Shown here one piece after another: positions 44,579-53,879 of a stretch of 64,000 nucleotides of DNA. Position 1 is the first letter of the stretch. Each line of letters opens with the position of its first letter. Source of the DNA: Sipunculus nudus (taxonomy: Eukaryota; Annelida; Sipuncula; Golfingiida; Sipunculidae); NCBI GenBank assembly GCA_026874595.1, contig JAPPUL010000089.1, forward strand, positions 370,001 to 434,000. The letters are read 5' to 3'. The position numbers and the translations under genes are program-made. A model generated the notes under the pieces. It was given only the letters and a program-made list of their open reading frames with translations, was not told the origin of the DNA and did no database searches.

Positions 44579-46936
44579 ATGGTGCAAGTAAAAAGCCAAA
44601 AAGCAGAATCAAAAGTAAGTTTAAAAAAGAGCTTAATAGAATTGTTTGTAAAGCTTGTAAAGCGAGTAGTGGTATTACTCTTACTATTTTTATTTACCGG
44701 CTTCTTATTCGGTGAAGATGATTTTGACTATGAAAAACAGATAAGCAAATATGAAGATAAGATGCGCAAGCGGACACTTGACCCTATAGAAGTAAATCTA
44801 CTGCTTACAAAGCGCGAAAGCGAAGCCTGGGAAGGGTTTAAAAGCCGCCTTAATATATTTAATGAGAAAGCAAAGGAGTTATACGATCCGACAAAATCGC
44901 CATTTAACAAGATGTTGTCAAAAAGCAGTAAACCTGGTAGTTTCGAAGCAACAACAAAGCCGTCCTCGCTTACTGTCGGAGAACATGAAATACATGTTTT
45001 AGAGATAGCGAAAAAAGATATAATAGCAAGTAAAAAGCTAAAGCGGGGAGCACGTATTCCGGGAGGTATATTTAAGATAAAGGGCGGCAATAATGATGAA
45101 GTAAGCATAAATTTTAAAGGGGGAACGTTAGAAGATTTAGATAAGCTTTTGTCAAAGAGGGCAAATAAGCTATATAAATCGAGTATAACGAAGCTAAGCG
45201 ATGAATATGAGATACTCTTACTTGAGGGACAAAATACAGGGTTAAAAAACTCTTTAGTATTAGAAGGAGGGAGGGATTTCTTGGAGGGGCTTGGATTTTT
45301 TAAGAAGGAAAAGGATATAGATGAGAAAGATTACCTAAATCTTGTAAACCTGAAGAAAGAGGAGCTTGAGGGCAGCTATAGGGTATTGGGAGAGAGGGGG
45401 ATTAGACTTAATGAGGAGAGTAAGTTGCTTTTGAGTTTTTTGCCAATAAGGTATAAAGAGAGTTTAGTTATGCAAGGAGAGGTAAGAGTACTTGTAAAAG
45501 AGAAAGAGAAGGAGGGAGGTAATGGGGGGAAAGGTGATGGGAAGGGGACAGGGGAAGGGATAGAAGAGAAGGAAGCAGTAGGAGCAATAGATAGTGTAAG
45601 GGTAGGCCATATAAGGCTATATACGAAACCACTAATACAAAAGTTTGAAGATGAAGCAAAGAAGTTGGAAAGAGGAGGGAAAACTTCATTGTCAAAAGAG
45701 GGAGAGAAAGTGGTAACGGATGAGGTATCGATTAAATTTGTAGGTAAAGACGCAGATACTATACTAGCAAAGCATGTGCTAAAAGGTTTTAGAAAGGTAA
45801 AAAAAGGTCTAATAAGGGGTGCAAAAAGCAAAGAAGGCTATAAAGAAGGCTATAAAGAAATATTAATAGATGTAGAAAAGAGTAGATTAAAAAAGGACGG
45901 TTTAAAATACGCGAGGGGAGCATATATCCAAGGGCTAGTAGTTGAGAATGGATATAAGGATCGTAAATTGGAGATAAAAAATATAAGAATATACGATCCA
46001 TATGCAAATAAGCAACGCGGTGAATATAATTTCATAGAGCAAGCCCAAGATGCAAAAATATTGTTTAACGGAGTATTAATAACGCGTGATAGAAATAACA
46101 TAGAAGACCTTCTTAAGGGAGTAGTCCTAGAGGTAAAAAGCGCAACAGAAGAGGGCGGCAAACTGAAGCTGTACAGGGATTACGATGTTACAGTAGAACA
46201 GATAGAGAAGTTTATAGACGAATATAATAATGTGATGTTATATATAAGGAATGTAACAACCTACGTACCGAGGCGGAGTTTAGAGGAGCTTTTAAAGGAG
46301 GAAGAAGAACATAAGATAAAGAGTTACGAGGAGCGAGAATATGCCAAACTCTCGGGAGAATATTATAAGGGAGTAATAGAAGACAGACAACTAATTAGGT
46401 CAATAAGGGGCCGAATAAGGGAAGTAATGGTAAGCACACCCTATGAGCGATTAAGTAGAAACAAGATAAAGTTTTTAAGTCAAATAGGAGTAAGCAGCAC
46501 ACAATCGGGAGTAAACGCGGTAGTAGACACAGACACTTTAAAACGAGCTTATTTATATGTAAGAAAAGCTGAGTTAAAAAGCAGCTTACAAGAGAATTTC
46601 AAAGAGATAAAGGAACTATTTGCGCATGCCCAAGAGGGGAGCACTTTACGAGATCGCGGGATAGCAGTAGAGACAGTAAAGATATTAGAACCTTATATAA
46701 AGCGAACAATGAGAGGAGCCGATGGGCGAACGTATTTGGGGCCGATAGAGGTACGGCTTAGGAATTTAGAGGAGAAGACAAAGAGGTTAAAAAGCCGTAA
46801 AGAGTCAGAGAATAAACGAGTTGAGAAGAAGCTAAATGAATTCCGAGTAAAGATAGAGAAGCTAAAAGGTATAAGGAAGCGTTCAAAAGACACAAGAAAG
46901 AGATTTGACGGTATATTTAAGAGTTTTGGCCGATAA
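44579..46936 (+). CDS. fliD: Flagellar cap protein FliD with N-terminal hydrophobic segment
   Basis: Caps the growing flagellar filament. The body matches spirochaetal FliD: LYDPTKSPFNKMLS, SFEATTKPSSLTVGEHEIHV, INFKGGTLEDLDKLLSKRAN, ARTGLKNS-type phrase GQNTGLKNSLVL, YDVTVEQIEKFIDEYNNVM and a long C-terminal coiled coil. The protein has 785 residues, longer than most FliD. The usual beginning of the family (PG, SKYD) is replaced by a basic region and a hydrophobic stretch (about residues 29-44, RVVVLLLLFLFTGFLFG) that looks like a signal peptide. No ribosome binding site is seen at the ATG. Residues 300-345 have a low-complexity Glu/Lys/Gly insert. Confidence 0.85.
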   Translation: MVQVKSQKAESKVSLKKSLIELFVKLVKRVVVLLLLFLFTGFLFGEDDFDYEKQISKYEDKMRKRTLDPIEVNLLLTKRESEAWEGFKSRLNIFNEKAKELYDPTKSPFNKMLSKSSKPGSFEATTKPSSLTVGEHEIHVLEIAKKDIIASKKLKRGARIPGGIFKIKGGNNDEVSINFKGGTLEDLDKLLSKRANKLYKSSITKLSDEYEILLLEGQNTGLKNSLVLEGGRDFLEGLGFFKKEKDIDEKDYLNLVNLKKEELEGSYRVLGERGIRLNEESKLLLSFLPIRYKESLVMQGEVRVLVKEKEKEGGNGGKGDGKGTGEGIEEKEAVGAIDSVRVGHIRLYTKPLIQKFEDEAKKLERGGKTSLSKEGEKVVTDEVSIKFVGKDADTILAKHVLKGFRKVKKGLIRGAKSKEGYKEGYKEILIDVEKSRLKKDGLKYARGAYIQGLVVENGYKDRKLEIKNIRIYDPYANKQRGEYNFIEQAQDAKILFNGVLITRDRNNIEDLLKGVVLEVKSATEEGGKLKLYRDYDVTVEQIEKFIDEYNNVMLYIRNVTTYVPRRSLEELLKEEEEHKIKSYEEREYAKLSGEYYKGVIEDRQLIRSIRGRIREVMVSTPYERLSRNKIKFLSQIGVSSTQSGVNAVVDTDTLKRAYLYVRKAELKSSLQENFKEIKELFAHAQEGSTLRDRGIAVETVKILEPYIKRTMRGADGRTYLGPIEVRLRNLEEKTKRLKSRKESENKRVEKKLNEFRVKIEKLKGIRKRSKDTRKRFDGIFKSFGR

Positions 46937-47013
46937 GAATAAAACAAGCCGCAAAGGATAAGGCGAAAAAAGGATAAAGAAAGGATTTTAAAGGAAGCGG
47001 AGAAGTAAAAGAT

Positions 47014-48033
47014 ATGGAGATATTGATAGAAGGAAGTAAATTAGATTATAAGATAGAGGCAGAGAAGAATTTGCTTGAGGTGGTAGAATATTTAGAGGAG
47101 TGGCTATTGAAGGACAGTAAGCTTATAGAGCGTATCGAGGCAGATGGGGATGCAATATATGCAACAGATAAAGAAGGGTTGAAGGAGCGGTTAATAGAAG
47201 GTACAAATAAGCTTGAAATAAGCACAGTAGGACATGGAGACTATGCCCTAAATTTATTAGAAGAGCTTGAAGGCTATATAAAAAGGTTTAGAAATGAGAC
47301 AGGAGAGGAGCGATATCTAAGTCCAACAAATAAAGATGAAGTAATAGAGGGTCTAAAATGGATAAACGATGTTCTTTTAAATAGTGCCCGGATACTGCAA
47401 ATAAAGTTAGATTTATTATTTGACAAAGACAAATCGCTATCCGACATTGTATCAAAGAATAACGTATTAATAGTAGAGCTTGAAAGCTATAAATATAATC
47501 CTATAGTATTCAAGGAGCTATTAGATTTAAAGGTAAAGAAGAACTTAGAATCCTTATTAAACTATCTACCGAAGATAGTAGAGCGAGTATATTTTTATAG
47601 AGCAGATAAAATAGACAAAGAAAATGTATTAATAGTAAAAAAGGTGTTAAATGATATAGTTGATACACTATGTTCGTTTATAGGTGTAATTCCGCAAATA
47701 GGTTATACATTACACACTGGACGAGAGGCACAAGGATATCTTGAAATAAAGAACTTATTATATTTCATGGAAAGTTTATTAAATGATTTAGTAGTATCAG
47801 ATAAGCTTGTGGGGCTTAATGGAGAATTAGATAGAGATTGTGAGTTTGATGGTTTAGAAGAAGTAAACAAGGGATTTGCTGGTCTTTTAGAAGAGATATC
47901 AGATAGTTTAATAAAGAAGGACATAGTGTTATTATGTGATTTACTAGAATACGAAGTCCTTGAAAAGCTTAAAGTATACAAAAGAATTTTTGAGGAAATC
48001 GTTGTCATAATAGGGAAAAAAGATTATAGTTAG
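47014..48033 (+). CDS. Conserved post-FliD hypothetical protein
   Basis: A 339-residue acidic, mostly helical, cytoplasmic protein. Helices such as LLEVVEYLEEWLLKDSKLIE and ITRNLESLLNYL-type phrases dominate and no motif is known to me. In Treponema a hypothetical gene also follows fliD, so a role as chaperone or length regulator for flagellar parts is possible but not shown. Spacing to fliD is 77 bp, and the coding strand is strongly purine-rich, as in fliD. Confidence 0.6.
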   Translation: MEILIEGSKLDYKIEAEKNLLEVVEYLEEWLLKDSKLIERIEADGDAIYATDKEGLKERLIEGTNKLEISTVGHGDYALNLLEELEGYIKRFRNETGEERYLSPTNKDEVIEGLKWINDVLLNSARILQIKLDLLFDKDKSLSDIVSKNNVLIVELESYKYNPIVFKELLDLKVKKNLESLLNYLPKIVERVYFYRADKIDKENVLIVKKVLNDIVDTLCSFIGVIPQIGYTLHTGREAQGYLEIKNLLYFMESLLNDLVVSDKLVGLNGELDRDCEFDGLEEVNKGFAGLLEEISDSLIKKDIVLLCDLLEYEVLEKLKVYKRIFEEIVVIIGKKDYS

Positions 48034-48346
48034 ATAATGCTTAGATGCGGGGCATGTGATTAAAAGAGGAACTAAATAGGAACTAAGCTTTCGTTATCAA
48101 ATAGGAATCTTCAGAAAATAATATAAATCAAATAGTGGATATAAAGGTGGTTGTGCAAATGTGTAGAGGAGTATATAGAAGTGCATTAAGCGTCTTGTTA
48201 GTATAGATGTTAGAATATGTGTGTTATATATAAAAAGGCTGCAGTCAATAAAATCAAACAAACATAAGTCTATAGTACAGGCTATAGAGAACGTTAAGCG
48301 TAATTTAAATAAAAAAAACAAAAGAGAAAATAAGGAAAGGTAGAAT
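48034..48346. other. 313-bp leader region of rho
   Basis: G-rich plus-strand composition and no hairpin with a T-run. A 40-codon frame from GTG at about 48220 runs into the rho leader but is mostly Lys and Asn and has no ribosome binding site. AAGGAAAGG just before 48347 is the binding site of rho. Rho autoregulates through its leader in other bacteria; nothing here proves it. Confidence 0.4.
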
Positions 48347-49798
48347 ATGAACAATCGTAATGTAGAAGGGAAACGGTACGGAGGGGGGACACGTCACAAT
48401 TCAAATTCATTAAGACACGGTGTAGGAAAGGAAGATGTAGGGAAGGAAGGGAAAGAGAAGGAGAGTGTAAAGGTAACAAATCGGGTGGCACGGGTAAAGA
48501 AGAGTGGGCATGTTGGGGGGCAGGGCTCAAACTATCTACCAGAAAAGTTAGACATATCAGAAATCGGAAAAAAGACAATATCAGAGCTAACACAACTTGG
48601 ACGAGTATTGGGGGTTGAGGGAATAAATACAAAAACAAAACAGGATTTAATATACGCAATATTAGAAGCGCAGACGAAGCGAGACGGAGCATTATTTGCA
48701 AGTGGAGTATTAGATGTTTTACAAGAAGGGTATGGTTTTTTGAGGTCTCCGACTTATAATTATTTATCAAGTCCGGATGATATATATATATCGCCGTCGC
48801 AGATAAAGCTATTTGGACTTAAGACGGGAGATACAGTAGCAGGACAAGTAAGGCCGCCAAAAGATAATGAAAGGTTTTTTGCATTACTCCGAGTTGAGCA
48901 AGTAAATTTTGATAGTCCCGAGACAGTAAATCAACGAATACTATTTGATAATCTAACGCCATTGTATCCGCAATCAAGACTTAATCTAGAGTGGCAGACG
49001 GAGAAATTCTCAACAAGGATAGTGAATTTATTGGTACCTATAGGGAAAGGGCAGCGAGGTTTAATAGTAGCACCGCCAAGGACGGGGAAAACAATCTTCT
49101 TACAAGAGTTTGCAAATGCCATAACAGCGAATCACCCTGAAGTAATACTTATGGTGTTGCTGATAGACGAGAGGCCAGAGGAAGTAACAGATATGCAAAG
49201 AACGGTAAAGGGAGAGGTAATAAGTTCAACATTTGACGAACCTGCCCAAAGGCACGTACAAGTAGCAGAGATGGTGCTGGACAAGGCAAAACGGCTTGTT
49301 GAGCATAAGAAGGACGTGGTAATATTGCTTGACAGTATAACTCGCTTGGCCAGGGCGTATAATCAGGTGGTACCAACGAGCGGGAAGGTGTTGTCGGGAG
49401 GGGTTGATTCTAATGCATTACAAAAGCCAAAGAGATTTTTTGGCGCGGCACGAAATACAGAAGAAGGGGGTAGTCTTACGATACTTGCAACGGCGCTTAT
49501 AGATACAGGTAGCCGTATGGATGAGGTAATATTCGAAGAGTTTAAGGGAACTGGTAATATGGAAGTGCATTTAGATAGGAAGATGGTAGAAAGGCGTCTT
49601 TTCCCTGCAATAGACATAAAAAAGAGTGGAACTAGAAAAGAAGAATTGTTGTTAAGCGAGGAAGAGATACAAAAGATGTGGATATTAAGACAAGTGTTTA
49701 ATTCTATGACGAATATAGAAACTATGGAATTGTTGCTTGAGAAAATGGGTAAAACTAAGGATAACAGTTTGTTTCTTAAGTCTATGAGTAATGGGTAG
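48347..49798 (+). CDS. rho: Transcription termination factor Rho
   Basis: RNA-dependent ATPase hexamer that ends transcription. After a basic, low-complexity N-terminal extension of about 60 residues come the Rho N domain ([20 protein letters not shown]), the RNA-binding OB domain ([20 protein letters not shown]) and the ATPase with Walker [33 protein letters not shown], and the lid residues [20 protein letters not shown]. Length is 483 residues. The extension is rich in Gly, Lys and Arg and may bind RNA. rpmE follows 51 bp downstream, as in many bacteria. Confidence 0.96.
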   Translation: MNNRNVEGKRYGGGTRHNSNSLRHGVGKEDVGKEGKEKESVKVTNRVARVKKSGHVGGQGSNYLPEKLDISEIGKKTISELTQLGRVLGVEGINTKTKQDLIYAILEAQTKRDGALFASGVLDVLQEGYGFLRSPTYNYLSSPDDIYISPSQIKLFGLKTGDTVAGQVRPPKDNERFFALLRVEQVNFDSPETVNQRILFDNLTPLYPQSRLNLEWQTEKFSTRIVNLLVPIGKGQRGLIVAPPRTGKTIFLQEFANAITANHPEVILMVLLIDERPEEVTDMQRTVKGEVISSTFDEPAQRHVQVAEMVLDKAKRLVEHKKDVVILLDSITRLARAYNQVVPTSGKVLSGGVDSNALQKPKRFFGAARNTEEGGSLTILATALIDTGSRMDEVIFEEFKGTGNMEVHLDRKMVERRLFPAIDIKKSGTRKEELLLSEEEIQKMWILRQVFNSMTNIETMELLLEKMGKTKDNSLFLKSMSNG

Positions 49799-49849
49799 GA
49801 TAAACGCATATAAAATATAAAAGTAAATAGATAAGGGAGCAAATAAATA

Positions 49850-50050
49850 ATGAAGAAAGAAGGACATCCAAGATATTATGAAGCAGTAATAAAGTGCGCC
49901 TGCGGCAATGAAATACATACAGGTTCTACGGTTGAAAGTCTTACTGTAGAAATATGTTCAAACTGCCATCCGTTTTATACAGGCAAGCAAAAGATAGTAG
50001 ATAGTGCCGGACGAGTTGAAAAGTTCAATAAAAAGTACAAATTAAAGTAG
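49850..50050 (+). CDS. rpmE: Ribosomal protein bL31 (zinc form)
   Basis: A large-subunit protein of 66 residues. Cys16, Cys18, Cys36 and Cys39 (KCACGNE and [11 protein letters not shown]) form the zinc site of the C+ type. The final part [12 protein letters not shown] is typical. It lies after rho. A 32-bp gap separates it from the convergent cysteine desulfurase gene. Confidence 0.96.
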   Translation: MKKEGHPRYYEAVIKCACGNEIHTGSTVESLTVEICSNCHPFYTGKQKIVDSAGRVEKFNKKYKLK

Positions 50051-50082
50051 CCTTAGTAGGAGAGGATAGTCGCTTAGAGGCA

Positions 50083-51231
50083 TCATATAAACTGTTGAAG
50101 TTCTTTAATAGTCTTAGAAAGGGTTTTAATAGTATAAAGGATATGCTCTTTAGAAGTATCATAGCCCAAACTAAATCTAATAGCATTGTGAATGAAGTCA
50201 TCATTTTGCTTGTCAAGAGCTTTTAAAACATAAGAACTTTGCTGCTTGCTAGAACAAGCAGAACCTGTTGAAACATAAACACCATGAGCATTTAAAGAAA
50301 GCATAATGGCATTAGCTTCGATGGGGTAGAAACTTGCACTAATGGTGTTAGGTAATCGTAAAGTCCTATCACCGTTTATACGAGCTTTGGGGAATACGTC
50401 TATAATACCTTCTTCTAATAAATCTCTTAATACTTTTATTCTTTTGTTGACTGGGTCCATATTGTTAGAAAGTAAAGAAATACATTTATCAAATGCAATT
50501 ATAGCGATAGTATTTTCGGTACCAGATCGAATATTAAACTCATGTCCACCGCCTTGCATTATAGGAGATAATAGACGTTTTTTATTAGCAAAGAAAAAGC
50601 CAAGGCCCTTAGGCCCATAAACCTTGTGAGAAGAGAAGCTCATAAAGTCAACTTGTAAGTCTTTAACATCGATTTTAATTTTACCAAGTCCCTGCACCGC
50701 ATCGCTATGTACTAAGATATTGTATTTTTTGGCAATAGCAATAATTTGTTTAATAGGCTGTATAGTACCGATTTCGTTATTAGCAAGATGTATAGAGATA
50801 AGCTTAGTATTTTGCTGTATAGAGTTTTCAAGTTGAACTAAGTCAACAATACCGTTTTTGTTGACATTTACAAATGTGACAGGGAAGCCTAATTGTTCAA
50901 GATACTTAAAAGTATTTAATACAGAAGGATGTTCTATAGAGGATGTTATTAGATGAGGTTTTTTAGTTTCATTTATGTATTTTAATAAAAGCCCTTTAAT
51001 AATGATATTGTTAGCCTCGGTGGCAGATGCTGTAAATATAATTTGGTCCTTAGTCCTTGCGTTAATAAATTGTTTAATGTTAACTCTGGTTTCCTCTATT
51101 TTAAAGAGAGCCTGTTTGCCAATGTCATGAAGGCTTGAAGGGTTGCCATAAATATTTAATGAATCTATTAAGACCTTTTTGACATCAGGATGAATAGGTG
51201 TGGTTGCATTATAATCTAAATAAATATTCAT
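50083..51231 (-). CDS. Cysteine desulfurase (NifS/IscS-like)
   Basis: A PLP enzyme that takes sulfur from cysteine for Fe-S clusters and tRNA modification. It has 382 residues with the N-terminal YLDYNATTPIHPDV, HLANNEIGTIQPI, SDAVQGLGKIKID, the PLP lysine Lys203 in SSHKVYGPKGLG, RSGTENTIAIIAF and the active cysteine Cys326 in STGSACSSKQ. No IscU or IscA gene is close by. The start has no clear ribosome binding site. The coding strand is T-rich, like other minus-strand genes nearby. Confidence 0.93.
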   Translation of the reverse strand: MNIYLDYNATTPIHPDVKKVLIDSLNIYGNPSSLHDIGKQALFKIEETRVNIKQFINARTKDQIIFTASATEANNIIIKGLLLKYINETKKPHLITSSIEHPSVLNTFKYLEQLGFPVTFVNVNKNGIVDLVQLENSIQQNTKLISIHLANNEIGTIQPIKQIIAIAKKYNILVHSDAVQGLGKIKIDVKDLQVDFMSFSSHKVYGPKGLGFFFANKKRLLSPIMQGGGHEFNIRSGTENTIAIIAFDKCISLLSNNMDPVNKRIKVLRDLLEEGIIDVFPKARINGDRTLRLPNTISASFYPIEANAIMLSLNAHGVYVSTGSACSSKQQSSYVLKALDKQNDDFIHNAIRFSLGYDTSKEHILYTIKTLSKTIKELQQFI

Positions 51232-51446
51232 TTGATAAACTTACTAATAAAATGTTTATTTTGTTTATTTATATGCTATAGTATGTGTTATAAATAAAGT
51301 TTGACTTTATAAATCTTATTTAGGAGAGGATAATGGGGAGTAGGAGTAGAAATGATTTTGTTATATAGCCTATGCGTATTAATTAAAAATGATTATAATG
51401 TGGTGTTATAGAAAGGCCACTATATTTTAGGAGAATAAATTTTCAT

Positions 51447-51872
51447 ATGGTAGAAAAGAAGGTAGAAAAGAAGCAAATAGCTTTAGTAGCACATGATTCA
51501 AAAAAGAAAGATATGGTTGAGTGGGCACATTTTAATAGAGGGACGCTCTCAGCCCAATGCGACATTTGGGCAACGAAGACAACGGGTAATTTAGTTGTAA
51601 GCGAAGTAGGACTTGATGTTAATGTATTATTGAGCGGGCCAAAGGGAGGCGATTCTCAGGTAGGAGCAATGATTGCAGAAGGCGAGCTTGATCTAATGGT
51701 CTTTTTTTGGGATCCACTAAGCGTACAACCGCACGATGTAGATGTAAAAGCGTTACTTCGCCTGGCAGTACTTTATGATATACCAATAGCCTGTAATCGA
51801 GCGACTGCAGATTTTCTAATATCTTCCCCACTTTTTGAAAAAGACGGTAAAAAACGTAAAGCCCAAGCATAA
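51447..51872 (+). CDS. mgsA: Methylglyoxal synthase
   Basis: Converts dihydroxyacetone phosphate to methylglyoxal and phosphate, relieving sugar-phosphate stress. A 141-residue protein with IALVAHDSKKKDMVEWA at the start, the phosphate loop LSGPKGGDSQVGAMIAEG, FFWDPLSVQPHDVDVKALLR and PIACNRATADFLI, which carry the family aspartates and His96. AGGAG about 12 bases before the ATG. No regulator is near. Confidence 0.95.
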   Translation: MVEKKVEKKQIALVAHDSKKKDMVEWAHFNRGTLSAQCDIWATKTTGNLVVSEVGLDVNVLLSGPKGGDSQVGAMIAEGELDLMVFFWDPLSVQPHDVDVKALLRLAVLYDIPIACNRATADFLISSPLFEKDGKKRKAQA

Positions 51873-51977
51873 ATAAACAAGCATAAATAAAATCATACAT
51901 TTAAATATTACGCAGATTAAAGTTAAATATATATATTTAAGGAGCTATAATCAAAATAGAATATAGGCTAATTAAAT

Positions 51978-52619
51978 ATGTTTGAAAAGATAAGATTTGC
52001 GCTATTCTTTGTATTTCTTATGTGGGTATTTGCGCTAGTCAATTTATTCTACGATATAAATCAATATGGGATTATACCACGAGAGCTGCGAGGGCTTATA
52101 GGGGTTTTGTTATCTCCGTTATTGCATGCTAGTTTATACGAGAATGCAATGCACATAATAAATAACAGTATCTTTTTGTTATTCTTGCTACCAATAACGT
52201 TAATCTTCTATAAAGACATAGCCTATAAAGTGTTTGTCTTTATAATATTGACAAGCGGACTTTTGGTATGGCTATTTGGCAGGAGTTCAAATCATATAGG
52301 AGCAAGTACCCTTATATTTGGGTTATTATCGTTTTTACTATTAGGTTCAATAATAAGACGAAATTTTAAAGCGTTGCTAGGCACGATAAGTGTTTTTCTG
52401 GGTTATAGCTTTATTATACATGGTTTTGTACCTTTCGATAGTGATGAGATTCTAGGAGTTCTCGCATCATTTGCCAATACCTTTATTAAAGGGATTGCCC
52501 CAGGACAAAGTTATATTTCTTGGGAAGGGCATTTGTTTGGAGCAATATCAGGAGTACTTGCAGCTATTCTTTTAACTGAGAATAAGGATAAGGATAAGCA
52601 AAAAGCTTTTGTACTCTAA
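51978..52619 (+). CDS. Rhomboid family intramembrane protease
   Basis: An intramembrane serine protease of 213 residues with about six helices. Ser110 lies in SSNHIGASTLIFG and His185 in YISWEGHLFGAISG, the catalytic pair. The His-Asn segment AMHIINNSIFLLF in helix 2 also fits. Substrate is unknown. It begins about 100 bp after mgsA, with rsfS following 55 bp downstream; the three may be co-transcribed. Confidence 0.85.
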   Translation: MFEKIRFALFFVFLMWVFALVNLFYDINQYGIIPRELRGLIGVLLSPLLHASLYENAMHIINNSIFLLFLLPITLIFYKDIAYKVFVFIILTSGLLVWLFGRSSNHIGASTLIFGLLSFLLLGSIIRRNFKALLGTISVFLGYSFIIHGFVPFDSDEILGVLASFANTFIKGIAPGQSYISWEGHLFGAISGVLAAILLTENKDKDKQKAFVL

Positions 52620-52674
52620 AATTTAAAAGAGCCTATTATAAAGATAGCTCATATTATAATATTATTTAGAATGT

Positions 52675-53028
52675 ATGGACAAAAATCAGGCGAAAGAGCT
52701 TGCCTATAAAGCTGTAAGTTTTCTTATAGAAAAGAAAGCACATGATGTAAGATTATTTGATGTTGAGCATATTAGCGGTGTATATGACTTTGCAATAGTT
52801 GCAAGCGGAGATTCTACAGTATATTTAAGATCTATTGCCCGTCATTTAGAAAATATGTTAAGAGAGTTTGACGTAAAGAAGCTAAACTCATTAAAGGGTA
52901 GCGACAACCCATGGTTACTTATAGATTTTGGATTTATGGTAGTACATCTTTTCCTACAAATAACAAGAGAATACTATAATATAGAATCAATATGGGATAA
53001 AGCTTTTGTTTTAGATGATATGTTTTAG
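52675..53028 (+). CDS. rsfS: Ribosome silencing factor RsfS, probably C-terminally shortened
   Basis: Binds ribosomal protein L14 and blocks subunit joining when nutrients are scarce. 117 residues with KKAHDVRLFDVEHISGVYDF, VASGDSTVYLRSIARHLEN and the typical HLFLQITREYYNIESIWDKA. The natural stop is at 53026-53028, inside the second copy of a 14-bp tandem duplication (53008-53035). Removing one copy restores a frame that ends 12 residues later with MFIDDKKEDLSKDKV, so the present end looks recent. The shared domain is intact, so activity is probably kept. Confidence 0.9.
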   Translation: MDKNQAKELAYKAVSFLIEKKAHDVRLFDVEHISGVYDFAIVASGDSTVYLRSIARHLENMLREFDVKKLNSLKGSDNPWLLIDFGFMVVHLFLQITREYYNIESIWDKAFVLDDMF

Positions 53029-53035
53029 ATGATAT
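53008..53035 (+). repeat. 14-bp tandem duplication that truncates rsfS
   Basis: The unit gttttagatgatat is present twice, and a third, altered copy follows (gtttatagatgata). Because 14 is not a multiple of three, the second copy moves the frame and creates the TAG at 53026-53028. Confidence 0.9.
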
Positions 53036-53089
53036 GTTTATAGATGATAAAAAAGAAGATTTATCAAAAGACAAAGTTTAAGCCATACT

Positions 53090-53704
53090 ATGAGTAATAA
53101 AGATATAGATTATAGTGAAGGTTGGCATGCCATATCTTTAATGACATTAGATGAGCTTCTTTCCCTTGATATAAATTCCATATCAGAAGAAGATTTAGAT
53201 CCTTTGGCCATAAGCCTAAAGCAATATCTAAAGAGCTATAATACTGCTGCTGTTACCAAAAAGCTTTCTAGCGTATATTCTAATATGCTAAAACGTGATA
53301 TGAATAATCCTTGTGTTTCGTATTACAACATTTTTGAAAGGCTTATTATTCGGTATATGGGGCTTAGTAAGTATCAAAAGGCATTAGAGCTCCTTGATGC
53401 ATATCTTTTATACGACAACAAAAGTAAACGAGCTTTTAAAAGAAATAATTTTATTATAAGAAATATTGCCATTTGTAATCTAGCTTTAGGAAATGCTTCA
53501 AAGGCAAAACAGCTTTTTAATAGCATAATTTCTGATAACCCAAAGAACTATTTTAATTATCATGATATAGCTTTTGAGCTTAATAGGTTAGGATATCGTT
53601 ATGAGTCAGCCTATTATCTTAAAAAGGGATTAGAAAAAGCCGCTAAAAGTGCTAATAGCACTTGGCATGACATCTTTTATGAGGTAATTAAATCTGGGTT
53701 TTAA
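53090..53704 (+). CDS. TPR-like protein
   Basis: A 204-residue helical protein with two or three tetratricopeptide-like pairs (SKYQKALELLDAYLLYDN, LALGNASKAKQLFNSII, YRYESAYYLKKGLEKAAK). There is no signal peptide, so it is cytoplasmic. No clear ribosome binding site is seen. Its coding strand is T-rich, unlike the other plus-strand genes around it, which is notable. Confidence 0.65.
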   Translation: MSNKDIDYSEGWHAISLMTLDELLSLDINSISEEDLDPLAISLKQYLKSYNTAAVTKKLSSVYSNMLKRDMNNPCVSYYNIFERLIIRYMGLSKYQKALELLDAYLLYDNKSKRAFKRNNFIIRNIAICNLALGNASKAKQLFNSIISDNPKNYFNYHDIAFELNRLGYRYESAYYLKKGLEKAAKSANSTWHDIFYEVIKSGF

Positions 53705-53830
53705 GCATGCCTTTTCTATAATCTCTATTTTAACCTCTATTTTAATTTCTACTTTTTTACTTCTTGTATAGAAAATGTCTAATCTTTTTCTTTAAACCGA
53801 CGACTTTCTCTTTGTAGCGTTCCTTATAAA

Positions 53831-53879
53831 GAGGCAACCAGTCTTTTTAAATTAAGCAGGTTGTCTCTTTTTTTATTTT
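53831..53879 (+). terminator. Rho-independent terminator
   Basis: GAGGCAACC (53831-53839) pairs with GGTTGTCTC (53859-53867), nine pairs with one G-T, followed by TTTTTTTATTTT. It is placed after the TPR gene at 53090 and faces the convergent gene at 53873. It is the best terminator in the window. Confidence 0.85.

Noticed and set aside
44427-44612. Minus-strand frame with FSC repeats between flaB and fliD
   Set aside because: It is the reverse of a 9-bp simple repeat and overlaps the fliD start; low complexity with no binding site.
48210-48345. Short open frame (about 40-55 codons) in the rho leader
   Set aside because: Lys/Asn-rich, no ribosome binding site, and the length is expected by chance in AT-rich DNA.
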